Source: Paroedura picta (lineage: Eukaryota; Chordata; Lepidosauria; Squamata; Gekkonidae). From it: a stretch of DNA of 64,000 bases. The number at the start of each line of letters is the position of its first letter. Position 1 is the first letter of the stretch. The DNA is taken from contig NC_135379.1 of the NCBI RefSeq assembly GCF_049243985.1, positions 15,956,001 to 16,020,000 on the forward strand, given 5' to 3'. The notes beneath the pieces are model-generated. The model was not told the DNA's origin and searched no databases. It worked only from the letters and a program-made list of their open reading frames with translations. Positions 1-11,700 of the stretch are shown here, one piece after another. Made by a program: the position numbers and the translations under genes.

Positions 1-130
1 ACCTGAAGAAGTGAGCCTACACATGAAGGCTTAGACCTTAAATAAAACTATGCTGCTCTTAAAGCTGTCGCTGGACTCAAACTTTATTCTGCTGCTTCAG
101 ATCAACATGGCTACCCAACTGAATCTATCT
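1..130 (+). repeat. Dispersed repeat with hammerhead-like core, copy 1 (in BMI1 intron)
   Basis: CTGAAGAAGTGAGC ... GAAGGCTTAGACC, then TAAATAAAACT, a 'GGACTCAAACTTTATTCTGC' segment and 'CATGGCTACCCAACTGAATC'. The same series recurs near 18.5, 29.6, 50.0 and 61.9 kb. This looks like the amniote repeat whose start resembles the hammerhead ribozymes of Penelope-like retroelements. This copy is decayed and cut by the window edge. Confidence 0.5.
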
Positions 131-811
131 TCCTATAACTAACAAAGGAAAGTCACTGCACGGATTAAGCAAAAGAGGAGGAGATCTGCAGATAATGCAT
201 ATTTTGCCTGTTTTCCTTAACATGGTATGTCCATAAAGTACTTTATATTTCTCTATGGCAAATTTAGATAGGAAATAATATCGCAATTGTAACAAATAAA
301 ACTGATATGCCTTTAAGACTTAACAAATATCCCAAAACGTTTTCCTGAGTCAGGGATCACTTTGTCAGAAGTTGCTGTTAATTAGGTTCAGTTGCAGCAG
401 AAAACTCAGGGAAGTTACTAGTGGGATAAATTTTGTCTGCCTTTCAAAGCCAAAAGAGCAAAGAAGAGTCCGCTAGAAAACCACAAAAGGTACTTAAAGG
501 AAGAAGGAAAAAAGGGAGAGGGGAAGCAACTATCCTTAACCAAATCAATCTCTGCGAGGCCAACAGTCCACTGTGCAGTAAAGTATAACAGTTCAGAGAC
601 TCATTTTGACATCTCCAGAACTGTCCCTGGCCATTTTAAGAAGTTACTCCTTTGAAGCTTATGAAAGCGACACAAAAACCAACCCCAGGAAGGGGCAACC
701 AGCACTGGTCCTGCGGGCTCAGGGGCCTCCCCCTGTCCAACAGCCTCTGGAGACACCAACGGGGCAAATCCCCTTCCCGCCCCTCCCCCTCGACCCAGCC
801 TCCCGGCCTAC
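131..811. other. BMI1 intron 3 (partial); no feature seen
   Basis: AT-rich, then turning GC-rich from about 690 towards the exon. No further BMI1 exon was found. Confidence 0.6.
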
Positions 812-1189
812 CTGATGTTCAGAAGCGGCCTGGTTTTGTGCACTTGAACATCACAAATGGGACAATACTTGCTGGTCTCCAGGTAGTGGACGATGCACGT
901 CTTGCAGACTGCGAAGGCGAGAGAAAGGAAAAATCGCCAGGGGTCTCCCCGGAACAGCCGACTCTTCCTCCAGCCAGAGCCGGTTTGGGCTCAGCCCCAG
1001 CGCTGGAAGGAAGACGCCCCGTCTGGCGACCACCCTCCTCCCCCGCCCAAGCCGAGGGCGCCCGAGGGGGGACTCACAGGAGTGCAGGCACTCGATGATG
1101 GTGGTGGCGTCGATGAAGTAGCCTCCGCAGATGACGCACATGAGGTGGGGGTTCAGCTCGGTGATTTTGATGCGGGTGGTGCGATGCAT
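812..1189 (-). CDS. BMI1: BMI1 (PCGF4) Polycomb RING finger protein, first two coding exons (5' partial gene)
   Basis: BMI1 is a PRC1 subunit; with RING1/RNF2 it forms the nuclear E3 ligase that ubiquitinates histone H2A. Two coding exons are seen: 1189-1078 (residues 1-37; acceptor AG just before 1211, giving a 22-nt 5' UTR part; donor GTGAGT) and 908-812 (residues 38-69 plus two bases of codon 70; donor GTAGGC). They join in frame. The start [18 protein letters not shown] and all eight RING zinc ligands are present: C18, C21, C34, H36, C39, C42, C53, C56. S50 and I55 fit BMI1 rather than PCGF2 (N and M there, from memory). Two residues differ from the human protein as I recall it: I20 for L and H45 for R. 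The following exon (from S71) is not in the first 800 bases, so the RAWUL domain lies off the left edge. COMMD3 lies upstream on the same strand, as in other tetrapods. Confidence 0.95.
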
Positions 1190-1769
1190 GGTGCTGCCCG
1201 GCCCGGCGGCTCTGCAAGACAAACAAGGCGGGGCGTTGAGAGGGGGCGGGTCCGGGGCGCACCCTCCCCCCTCCGCAGCTCCCTTCCCGCCTTCTCAAAA
1301 GCCCCCCCCCCCGACAAAAATGAAGAAGCACGGAAACCCGAAGGGGCGGGGGCCGGCCGCCGAAAGTGGAGCTCGCTATCCGGATCCCCCCAGCCAGCCC
1401 AAGCCTGGCCGGGGCCGCTGTTGCCTCCTGCTTCCCCCCTCCGCCCCCTCTGCGCAGCGGGGCTTCGGGCTCCGGCGGCGTCCGACAAAGGGGAGGCGGA
1501 GAGCGGGGGCGAAGGAGGGCTGGATCCCGGGCATTTCCGGAGAGGGGAGACGCGGGAGGAGGAGGAGGAGGAGGAGGAGGGAAGGCGCCGGAGCGGGAGA
1601 GAGAGAGAGAGGACGGGCGGGCGGGCGGGCGGGCTGCCTGGCTGGATTTGGGGCCCGCACCTCGGGCCGGAGGCCGTCGGAGGAGGCCCGGTCGCGGCGG
1701 CAACGCTGGGGCTGCTCGGAGGCCACCGGGCTCGGGACGAGGCGCCTTCGGAACCGTTCTCTCCCGGGG

Positions 1770-1783
1770 GTTGCTATAGCAAC
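1770..1783. promoter_or_regulatory. Perfect 14-bp palindrome resembling an RFX X-box, in BMI1 intron 1
   Basis: GTTGCTATAGCAAC is its own reverse complement and fits the RFX consensus GTnRYC-(0-3)-RGYAAC. It lies in the CpG island about 580 bases upstream of the BMI1 coding exon, within intron 1. Seen directly; binding is inference. Confidence 0.5.
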
Positions 1784-4700
1784 TCCCACTTACCCTTGGC
1801 ATCCTGCCACCGCCCGGAGCGCGCGCGGAGGGGGGGAGGGCGGCAGGCGGGGAGGCAGCCCGGGCGGGGGGGGGGGAGGCAGGGGGGCTGCAGGCGCGGC
1901 AGCGGCGCAGGGAAGAGGGGCTTTCCCTCCCCTCCCTCGCAATCCGGCGGGCGAGCCAGCGTTGGGGTCTGCGCCAGCCGCCCAGCCAGAGGCTCCTCCC
2001 GAACCTCCTCTCGGCCATTGCGGATCCTCTCGGGGGCCTCCTCCACGTCGACTCGGGGCAAGGAGCCGCGCAGCCCGCGCCCTCCCCTCCCGCCTCCCCG
2101 CTCCGCTCCTCCCTGCAGCTCGCTGGGCCCCCAGAGCGGCGTCCGGGGCCGGGCCGGGCGAGGCGGGGGCCCTGGAGGCGCGGGCAGGAAAGGGCTGGTG
2201 GGGCCGGGAAGGGGAGCGGGCCTGGCCAGCGCCTTTGGGCCAGACTCAGCCTCAGCAGCCTCTCTGCCCCGGCACAGGTCCCGCGGCCCGGTCTCCGCAG
2301 ATGCCCCGGGCTTCCTTCCCTCCCTCCCTCCCTCCAAGGTCCTGACCCCGGGCCACAGTGGCCCAGCCAGGGCAGAGGCGGCCCGCAGCTCCCCCTGGGC
2401 CGACCATGTCCGCCACCCCGGGGAAAGGCTTGCGGCGGGGCGGGGCGGGGCAGAGGCCGGCCGGCTTGACCCGAGAGCGGCGGGGCTCACCACGCAAAGG
2501 CTCTGCTTCCCACCTCTGCCTCCAGCCCGGGAGGCGGCCGCCCTTCGCCTCTCCCCTCGAGCCCACAGCCAAGCCTGCCAGACCCCCCAGCTGGGAAACC
2601 GGCGGCGGCGGAGCTCGTGGGAACGGGGCCTGCTCCGGCTCCGAGGGTCGGAGGCGGTCGCAGCGCCAGCCTTGGAGACCCTGGACGTTTAGGGGGGGGC
2701 GGTGCCGTCTCCCCCGAAGGTAAAAGAAGACTCCGACCCGCGGCGGGTCACGGTCCCCGAACCTGGTCTCTGCCGAACTAGCTCTTTGGAAGCCAGTTCT
2801 GTATTGGCCTGTCCGGGCCGCCTCTGGAATACGGCGCGATCCAAAGCACAAGCGCCGTCTCCCCTGAAAGACACGCGCGTCTCCGTTCACACGCAGCACG
2901 TCTCTGCCAGCACAACTAAGACCCGGCGGCCTAGGAGTCGAGGCTGTCCCCCCCCCCGCGGAGTCGCTAAGGTGTGCGCGCCCACCGGCAAGACGCGCCG
3001 ACCTTTACCCCGGGGCCACCGATCTCATTCCTGGCCTAGCCTTGAAAGTGGGGCGGCCTAGCCCGCGAGACCAACCGGAGGAGGCCTCGGTCGGGGGGAG
3101 GGGTCAGGCAGCCCCAGGAACGAACCCGAAACGGACCTGGCCAGGCCGTCGAGCCTTTCCTAACAGCAAGGCCACAGGCCTGGCGCCTCCCGCCGGGCCA
3201 GAAGAGGGGAAGGGGGCCGGTCGACAAAGAAGGGGGTGAAGGCTGCTCGTGAGGTTGGGGTGGGGGAGGCTTTGAAATCAGCGCCCACCCAAGGGGTGAA
3301 GAAGTTCCCCCTCTATCCTGCCCGGGCTGCCGAAGTGAGAGAGCCCCAGTCCTCCTTGCCGACCTACTCCAGGCAGACCAGGGGATCCGCTAGCTGGCCT
3401 CCCAGAGGCCACCGGCTCCTTGGACGCACGGGAAACTCCAGCCCCACGACAATAACACGAGCAGCAGCAGCAGCAGCAACCCCCACCCCCGAATCCGTCT
3501 CTTCTGGAAGTCAAGGCTGGGCAAACACAGCAGCCTACCCGATCCCCGAGATCCCTCTGGCCCTGGGAGAGGAGAGAGAGAGGCCCTGGGTGGTCGCCCC
3601 CGCCCCCCCCCGGAAACCCCAAACGGCCCCGGAGCTCAAGAAGATCAAGTTTTCCTAAGTTCCCCGAGCGGATGCCGGCTCCAACCGCGGCAGCGAAGGG
3701 GAAGCGACCTGGGAGGAGGGGAGAGGGCTCGCTCTCCTTCGGCAGACCGACGACCTGAATCCGACCACGGGACGCTCAAGCCAAGAGGCTCCCGTCAAGG
3801 GCCAGGCTGCCCCACGAGCGAGAAAGCCCCTCCCGGCGCCCGGCCCCCTCGCCTTCCCGGCCCCCTCCCCATCCGAGCCGCCCCCAAACACTGACAGCAG
3901 GTCCCGCAACTTCCATCCCCGCAGCAGCTGCATCCAGACGACCGCCGGCCCGGCCGCGGCACATGGCAAAGGCTTCCAGGGTCTCCCTGCAGGGAAGGGG
4001 AATTCTCCCCCCCCCCCGCGCGCCAGTTATCCGCCGCCCCCCCCCCGCAACTCCGCGCTGCCCTTTCTTGCCCGAAGGCAAACAAGTTCCGCACTGATAA
4101 AAGCAAACGAAAAAGGGACTCGCTGAAAGCGGAGTGAGACCCGCCATCTTACCAGCCTGTCCGTTTCGACGCCAGCGTCGCCCCAACTTAAGTTCCTGCC
4201 CTCCCCCGAAGAGCCCGTCCCGACCCGCCGAGCCCCCCCGCGCAATCGCCGCCCCCCGGCGGACCCGTCTCTATAAAATGGGCGCGCTCCCGCCCTTGGT
4301 CGCCCCCCCAGATTCGTTTCAGGAGAGGCCCCGGCCATCGGGCGACCCAGGCGGCTCCCGATCCCCCTGGCCGGCCCCGTTCCCTCCGACGCTGCGCCTC
4401 AACAAAGCCCGCCGAGCGGGAGCCGTCGGAAGGGCCGCCAAGGGGGCACCCCCGCCTCGCGAGCCACGGGCCCAGAACCGGGTTCCGAGCCCCCGGCGGG
4501 CAGGAAGGACCCGGAGCGGGCCGGGGGGGGGGGAGGAGGTGGCAAGCCAGAGGCAGCGGCCGGGCGGCTCTCGCGGCTGCCGTCGCCGGGGCTGCCTTGA
4601 CGGCGGCGTGGCTCGGCCCGAGGGCGGGGGAGGGGGCGGCCAGGTTGTCAGCGCTGCCCCCTCCCCTCCCCCTCCCCCTCCCGCCCGCGGTCCCCTCCGC

Positions 4701-4797
4701 CGGATCCCCCCGAAGCGCCTGCCCGCCCCCCCCAGCCGCCCGCCCCCTCCCTCCCTCCCTCCGCCGGCCCGGCCCGGGGCCCCCGCGGGAGACGTAC

Positions 4798-4930
4798 CCG
4801 GGAGACGCAGGAGGCGGCGGGCGCCGCGCGGAGCGGAGCGGCCGGGAAAGACAATGAAAGTTAAAAGTCGTTCAGCAGAAAATGAATGCGAGCCAAGCGG
4901 CCATCTTGAAATGAACTGCAGACGCTGTCA
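4798..4930 (-). other. BMI1: Probable noncoding first exon of BMI1; TSS region near 4930
   Basis: An AT-richer island of about 75 bases (4855-4930) stands out inside very GC-rich DNA. Read on the minus strand it matches my memory of the human BMI1 5' UTR (the GCATTCATTTTCTGCTGAAC and TTAACTTTCATTGTC segments). A good donor, GTACGT, begins at 4797 on the minus strand and would splice to the acceptor before 1211, removing a 3.6-kb intron. A CAAGATGGCCGC sequence (minus strand, about 4901-4912), a textbook YY1 site, would sit just inside the transcript, as is common for YY1-type promoters. The exact start cannot be set from sequence alone. Confidence 0.6.
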
Positions 4931-5388
4931 GTTGCGACGAGCCGCTCGCCCGCCCGCCGCCGCCGCCCCCGCCGCCCCGCCCCCGCCGCGCTGGGCTCCG
5001 GCTCCCCCCCCGCCGCCCCGGGAGCCCCCCCGCCCCCGCCCCCCGCCCCGCTCACGAGCCCCCCGAGCCCATTGTCTGGCGGCGGCGGCTGCGCTCGGGC
5101 GCTCCCCGGGCGGCGGGGCTGGCCAGGCTCGGGCTCGGGCTCCGGCTCGGGCTCTCCTCGGGGCGGCAGCAGCGGCGGCGGCGGCGGCAGCGGGGCTTTG
5201 TCTGGGGCTTCCCCCGGTGGGCGCGGCGCGGGCAGGCAGGGCAGCCCCGGGCCGTGGGCATCGCACGCTCGGCGGGGCGGGCGGGCGGGGAGGCGGGGAG
5301 GGGGCGCGGGCGCGGCGAGGCTGGAGGCGCCCGCTGGAAACTGACACCGTCCCCAAAATGGCTCGGAGTTCGCCCGCCCCGCCAGCGT

Positions 5389-5394
5389 CACGTG
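5389..5394. promoter_or_regulatory. Canonical E-box CACGTG upstream of BMI1
   Basis: CACGTG in the context GCGTCACGTGGGCC, about 460 bases upstream of the proposed BMI1 start. MYC/MYCN is known to activate mammalian BMI1 through a promoter E-box, and this is a plausible equivalent. The motif is directly seen; its use is inference. Confidence 0.5.
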
Positions 5395-6749
5395 GGCCGC
5401 GCCTGCCTTAAGGGCGGCCGGGGAATTCGCCGCGGAGCCCGAGCCGGAGCCCGCCCCCCCGCCCGCCCCGCCCTCCCCCGCCCCCCCCCCCCGCCCGCTC
5501 TCCCGCGCCCAGCCCCCGCCTTGCCTCCACGCCGCCGCCGCCGCCGCCGCCCGCTCTGCCTGCCTGCCTGCCTCGCTCGCTCGCTCGCTCGCTCCTTGGC
5601 GCGCGCGCACACACACTCACTCACTCGCTCACACACACACACACACGTCCCCTCCCCTCCCCTCCCCCGAAGGCACACACCCACCCCGCGCGGCAGGCGC
5701 TCCCCCCGCCTTCCCCCGGCTTGGGCACAGAGCCCTCCCTCTGCGCGGCCGTCCAAACCCCGGACCCCCCCCGGTCCCCTTGGCGGCGGCCCCGATCCGC
5801 AGCCCTTCTCCCTTCTCCGTCCGGAGCCTCCGGCCAGGCCCGCCTGCCGCCCCCCGTTGCTCCGCTGCCGGGCTCCCCTCACACGTCCATGGCTCGGCCT
5901 CCCCGTCCGGCGCACCTCCGGCCCCGCCGCATTCCTCCTCCGGCCGGCGTCTCCCTCGGCTCCCGCGGCCCCGGCGGCGCCTGGCTGGGAAGGAAGGAGC
6001 GGCAGGGACGTCGGACCCCTCCCCGGAGGCCCCGAGCCCCCCCCCCTCCCGCCTCCACCCGTCCCCTCCCCCTCTCTGCCGCCCCCCCTCCCCGCCCGGC
6101 CGTCGTCCTCTGGCTGGCCCGCCGCTGGCGTTCGCTGCCGCCGAGAGAGGCGCCGGCCGTCTCCCCTCCTTGCCCCGGGTCTCCCCGGCTCCACACGCCT
6201 TCTCACGTCCGGCGGCACACGCGTCCCTGGCACTCGCGGTCCCTGCCAGAAGCCGGAGCCGTGTTGCCGGCAGGAGCTCACCGGGCCGACGGCTTCGAAG
6301 GGGCTGCCGAGGACGCCGGGCTGTCGCTGCGGCCCCACCGGCCGCCCCTTCGAGCACTGCGCGCGCGGGGTTAGGGGGATCGCACCCAGCCACGGCCGGG
6401 CGACGGAGCCTCCCCGCCGGAGGGGGCCGGGGCCTTTTCCGCAGGGGCGCCCTCCTCTCCCGGCCTTTCCCTTCGCGCCCCGAACGGCCCGGGGGTTCTC
6501 GCCTTGAATGCCGCCCGCCCGCTCAGCCGGGACACCCGCGGGCTCCGGCGTCGGCGGCTTCTCTCCGTCCCGGGGCACTTTCTGTCTGCTCCGGGATGCC
6601 TTTGGGGTGGATTTATGCCGCGTAATCGAAGGAGCGTCGAGGGCGGGCAGCCACCGAGTGCTCGACGTTGCCCACGGACGCTCCATGGAAGTGAATGGGT
6701 CGGGCTGGCCAACGGGACATTGTGTGCACCGTCTAGGCATGCCCTTTCT

Positions 6750-8399
6750 GAACAGAGAAGGACCTAAAGCGAAGCGCCATCCCCATCAGGCTGCCTCCCC
6801 CAAAATTTGACCCGCAAGCCTGAATTGGGGCTTGGTGGCTGTGTCTTCCAGGCAGACCCCATTTCCCTACGGAGACAGCAGAACTGGAACCAGGAGAAAA
6901 ATCCCTGAAGATGGTGAGAAATTCCCTCACCCTGCAGCTTCCCAAGGCAGAAACAGCTCTGAATCCTCACCCCACTGAGATTCTGCCCCCCCCCACTCTG
7001 CATCCGCTGCTGGGAAATCAAAATCCCAACCCACCCCCCCCCCAGTTGGAAGGGATCGAGATGCCCCCTCTTTAGAAGCCCACATGAAGGAAGGGAAGAA
7101 GAACCTATGGCAACTTGGTATTTCAAACTGGTGAAGAAGAGGTGTGGGGCAGGAGGACTTCTCTCTGGCATGGGGAATCAGCGCCTCCCTCCCAAGCAGA
7201 CCACATCCATAGTGGGGTGGCAAATGGATATCCCTCCCCCAATTACTTAAAGGAAAATTAAGTCACCCCTTGGACGAGGCAAGGGGACAAGGCTGCTCTT
7301 TTTCAAGAGCAAGAGGGCTTCCTAGCTAGATCTGCAGTAGCAGTTCTTAAAACCTCAGAGCCTCTAGGAGGGACCAGTGGAAGCAAGAAGGTAGGAATTT
7401 TGGGATAGCAACGGGGCATAGAATGGAGCTCTTCTTCCTACACTTCTGTGCATATGGACTGGGGAATATGTCATGGTATCCCATAGCTACCAGTGAGCAT
7501 GAGTGAAACCTCTGGAAGAAAAGGACCAGTTCTTGTGGCTTCAGCTCAGCTTCCCCCCCCCCCCATTGGTTTCATTCTTCCACACCCAGCTCTTCCCAGC
7601 ACCAAGGAAAAATTGTGTCCTACCGTACAACTTCTCTCCTTCTCTAAGGCTCAATAGGACAGGAGAGAAATGAGAACCAGCGAGTTTCCCTCTCAGCTCA
7701 AGCAGAATCGCTCCCCATTTCCCAGTCCAGGGGGTTTAATTAGCAACTAGGGAAGTAGCCTCTTTATTCCCCCCTCCCCACATGTGCAAAATGGGGTGTC
7801 CCTGTCTGAGACAAAGGTTTGGGGCTTCTTTTTTGTAATTGTTTTTCAGTTGCAGAGAGAACGTTGGTTTCATTCCAGTTCTAGGTACTCAGCTGCTGTA
7901 TCCAAAAGGAGATTGTCTAGCAAAACTAAGGGCAATCCGACCATTGTTCTGCCTATTTAACCTGTTGAACATTTAAAATTACTAAATCCCAGCAGAGATA
8001 GCTGAATTGAACAAGAGCTCCCTCTCAACGAAACCCCCAAAGCATATCAATCTAGTCAAGATGCCTCTTAATTTAGTGAAGTCATTCTACAGGCAGCCTA
8101 AGAACTTCACTACAAGGCAACCAAGGGTGGGGCTTGGGTCCCCTGTTTCGTATTTCCTTACAATCTTTGGACTCATGTTTTCATGAGTCCCTTTTTGATA
8201 GGCTTTAAGGTGCCAATGAACTATTGCTCTTTTCTGCTGCTGCAGGCAGTCTAACACCTATCTTGATCTTTAAAATGTTTTTATTAAACTACCAGAGATG
8301 CTAATCTTTCCATTTTGAGTGCACCAAGTATGGCACTTGTCAATACATCTTTCCTTCCTTCCAACAAACCACTGTATCATAGATACACACACAACATAA
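6750..8399. other. Intergenic spacer between BMI1 promoter and COMMD3 3' end
   Basis: GC content falls from the island edge at about 6750. There are short C runs (6980-7045, 7550-7565) but no splice-flanked open frame or recognisable repeat that I can support. A COMMD3-BMI1 read-through transcript would cross this stretch. Confidence 0.6.
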
Positions 8400-8414
8400 A
8401 CTGATACTTTTGTA

Positions 8415-8420
8415 TTTATT
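8415..8420 (-). terminator. COMMD3 polyadenylation signal AATAAA
   Basis: AATAAA on the minus strand about 300 bases after the COMMD3 stop, with a GT-rich downstream element (TTGTGTGTGTATC) about 20 bases on. A second, further candidate lies near 8280-8285. Confidence 0.7.
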
Positions 8421-8721
8421 AGAGAATGTAAATAAATCAAAGGATTGTTCCAAAAAAGAGAGTAAAATGGTTACATAGTACAGGAGAAAGTTAACTGAAC
8501 ATCAAACAGAGCTCTCTTGACAAAATGCTGCACTTTCTTCTATACATTAAACTTGTAATACTGGCTAGAAAGTAGGAATCCAGTTTCAACCACTCTTGTT
8601 TAGAATGGCCCAAATTCCATCAAATAAATGAAGAACAAGAAGGTTTCTGATACTTCAGAGAAGAAACTATTAGATATAGGAAATAGTTCTTGTTTTCCAG
8701 AAGGCTGCCAGGGGATGGCAG

Positions 8722-11700
8722 TTACAGCTGAGTTGTTCTTTCTAGGCTTTTAGCTGCATCTTTTAATTTCCCAACTAAATCCTAAAAACAAGGAGTCACA
8801 ACTTTAGAAACAATATGTTATACACTAGGTCATCTGCATAAATGAGAAGTGCCATAAAACTCTATTGTCCTCAAAGCAGATTGAATTTACATGTGAAAAA
8901 CTCAAGTGTCAAAGGTGTTAAAAAGAACTGAACATTCTGCCCATAATTTGATAATTAATATTCCTATTGCTTTATGAAACATATAGCTGTCTGGTCATAT
9001 TTTCACAGAGAATACATGTTATTTTTATAGGAATGCTGGGCCAATAATATTGCAAAATGCAACTATTGCCCCAAAACTAAACACACATTTCCTTATTACT
9101 GAATGGACCAAAAAAATTAAAAGGATCCAGCAATTATCTAAAATTTCAGTTCTCAATATACTTCTGTGAAAGTACATTCCTTTTAAACCAACAGAACGTT
9201 AAAAAATTGCAGAGTGTGAAACTAAGAGATTAGAGATACAACTCTAACATTAGAATGAAACTTCTATCTGCTATTTCCATATCTCAAACTTGTTTCAGTC
9301 TTTTACATTCAAGTTTGAAGTTATGTTGCCTTTTGACAAACTGCAAACCACTTTGGAGAAGATACTCAGTTTAAACCTTTTTCCATTTTTAAAAAGTAAA
9401 ACCTATCATTAATATAGATAAGCCCACTTCCATGTTCCTTTGATCCCTCAGTATCACAGTAGACAGTCGCTGAAAAGTGCCCTTTCCAATATGACATTTA
9501 CCAACATCATGAAACTTAACTTTAAAACATCTTATGACAAAAGACAGACAAACAACATATTTTTTATCATTTTTTTTAAATAGGGGCAATCCAACACATT
9601 CTTCTAGATAACCTTGCAAAGTTTATTTTGGGTGTAAGAAAGTTCACTCTGATGAGATTGGAGATTCACTCGCAAAAAGATGGTATGAAGAAATACCTGT
9701 AATTGCTCCATAGAACAACTAAAATTAAGGTCTGGGTGCGATCTTGAGTCACTGCTCTAAAGAAACAAATCCCCCCCCCCCCAAAGTTAGAAGTTTAACA
9801 TCTGACAAGCTGAAAGAAGCCTTTATTCTAGTAATAGTGAAAAATGCAAAACAGATACATTACCTCTACATTTAAGGTCATCAGATAGGCAGGATGATAA
9901 TTTTTATGAAGCTGATTAGTCTAGAATGATAGCAATGCAGGGAGGACAATCAGCATTTAACAGAGAAAAAGAAAGCAGAAAGTTGTAACAACCACAAGGT
10001 CTAAATTACCTTTATTTGATATTCCAGACGCCAAGAAACATCTGTTATATGCAGTGGACATCTGCCTACACTGAAGAAAACAATGATTATGCTGTGCAGG
10101 ACAGCCCAACTATTGCACGTGTCCCTACGATCCTCATATAGGTTACTGCACTTTTACATTTAAAAGAGTTCAAAGCTGGGCTGAAAAAGGCAAGACACTA
10201 AGACAGCAAGTATCCTAAGAAGGTCTCCTCAGAACCCCACTCAGGTCTATTCAATGGATCTTACTCCCAGGGAAGTGCTCTTTGTAATGCCCTGTTTGTG
10301 CAGAACTGTAGCCATTTTAAATAGGTCCCTAATAGTGATAATTTAAAGGTGCATTTGAAATTAAGAGTAAATACTAACATGCATCCCCTTGACCTACCTT
10401 CCCAGTAAGATTTCCAAGGAATCTTTATTTTTCTGCAAAATGAAAAAGGAAGGGAAGTTTGCTATCTGGTATAGATTTGACAAATGACATATGAATAGGG
10501 AAATGGAATAGAATCAAATTGGCTTCAAAACCTGATATTCGGTGCAAAACTGTTCAATTCTTTCTCTGTCAAACTTACAGTCTTCTAGGCAAGTACTAAA
10601 AAGGGGGAGGAGGACAAACAAACCAAAGGCATGGGTTAGCTGTAGTGCCAATAACAACAGAAAACCCGAGGATTTAAAGCAAGGCTCCCTATAGAAATTA
10701 ACAAGAGGACTGAAATACCTTATGGCAGCTCTCTCAGCTTTGTGTTTCCCAGCTTCCACTATACAAGTTGCTGCTGCTGCGTGGCAATATTTTAACACTG
10801 CTGGGTCAATATGTTCCAGATCTGGATGATCTAAAAATAAAGGAGTAGTGGTTGATACACTTAGAGGGAAGTTATCCCAATATGTGTTGCTTGTATATAT
10901 GTATTATATTGCTTAAGGCCTTCCCTAGAGTTTAAGAAGACTTCTAGTTACAAGTATAACATATTGACTGCAAAAAATTGTTTTCCTACATACAGCGTCA
11001 ACCCTGAAGGGTGGAGGAACCTCCTCCACAAATGAGCTAGGGAGACGCTTCTCCGAAATCTATATAATACAACCTCCATTATTGTCAGTGTTTCTGGTTT
11101 CAAATTTGCCCCATTCAGAATGTTGGCAACATAAGGTAGAACTGGAGAAAAAAAATTGTGTTTTCGATGGTGTTTTCAATAGGGAGCCTTCTGGTTTTCC
11201 CTTTTGCGCTTCGTTTTTACATGGAAATCCTGAAACTAATTGGCAAGCGTCCACTGACGGAGCGGGCGGAGGGTCAAGTGCCATGGCAGGAGTCAGGAAT
11301 ACTTTGAGACACGGGAGTTGGAAGAAAGAGCCCGAGAGCCTTTTAATTTCCGTGTTTGGCTGCCAGCGTCGCCCGGGGACGGCGATCCCTTGGCCAAGGC
11401 TGCGCCGCACAAGAGACCCTGCGCCGGGCCGCTCCTCCCCACGGCCCTCCTCGCCTCCCAGCCGGCCGCGAACGTCGCGCCAAGACGCCCTGAAGCCCAC
11501 AGAACCGCCGCCCGAGCGAGCCCCCGCCGCAGGCCGCGCACGTCCCCGCCTCGCCTCGCCTCGCAGCCGGCCGGCCGAGAGAACAGCGCGCCTCCCTCGC
11601 CTCGGCCCCGGCCAGCCTCGAGCCCACGTCGCCGTCGCCCACCGGCGGAGAGCGGCTTCCCCAGCCGCGCCGAGGCCCACCCCACGCCCCGGCGAGCCAG

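Larger units (their letters stand above)
600..6750. promoter_or_regulatory. Large CpG island spanning BMI1 exons 1-3, intron 1 and promoter
   Basis: About 6 kb of dense CpG and GC-rich sequence with many C or G homopolymers and short tandem repeats, such as GGA repeats near 1556-1580, a GGGC repeat near 1616-1632, CCTCCC tracts near 4660-4690, and TGCC/GCTC tetranucleotides at 5556-5594. Broad, several-kb islands are typical of developmental Polycomb-related genes. Long open frames in many phases here are GC artefacts, not genes. Within it lie the BMI1 first exon, an E-box at 5389-5394, a YY1-like site on the minus strand near 4141-4151, and an RFX-type palindrome at 1770-1783. Confidence 0.85.

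Noticed and set aside
893-2692. 599-codon open frame on the plus strand
   Set aside because: It overlaps BMI1 exons on the other strand in extreme GC-rich DNA where stops are rare; Gly/Arg/Pro-rich with no domain.
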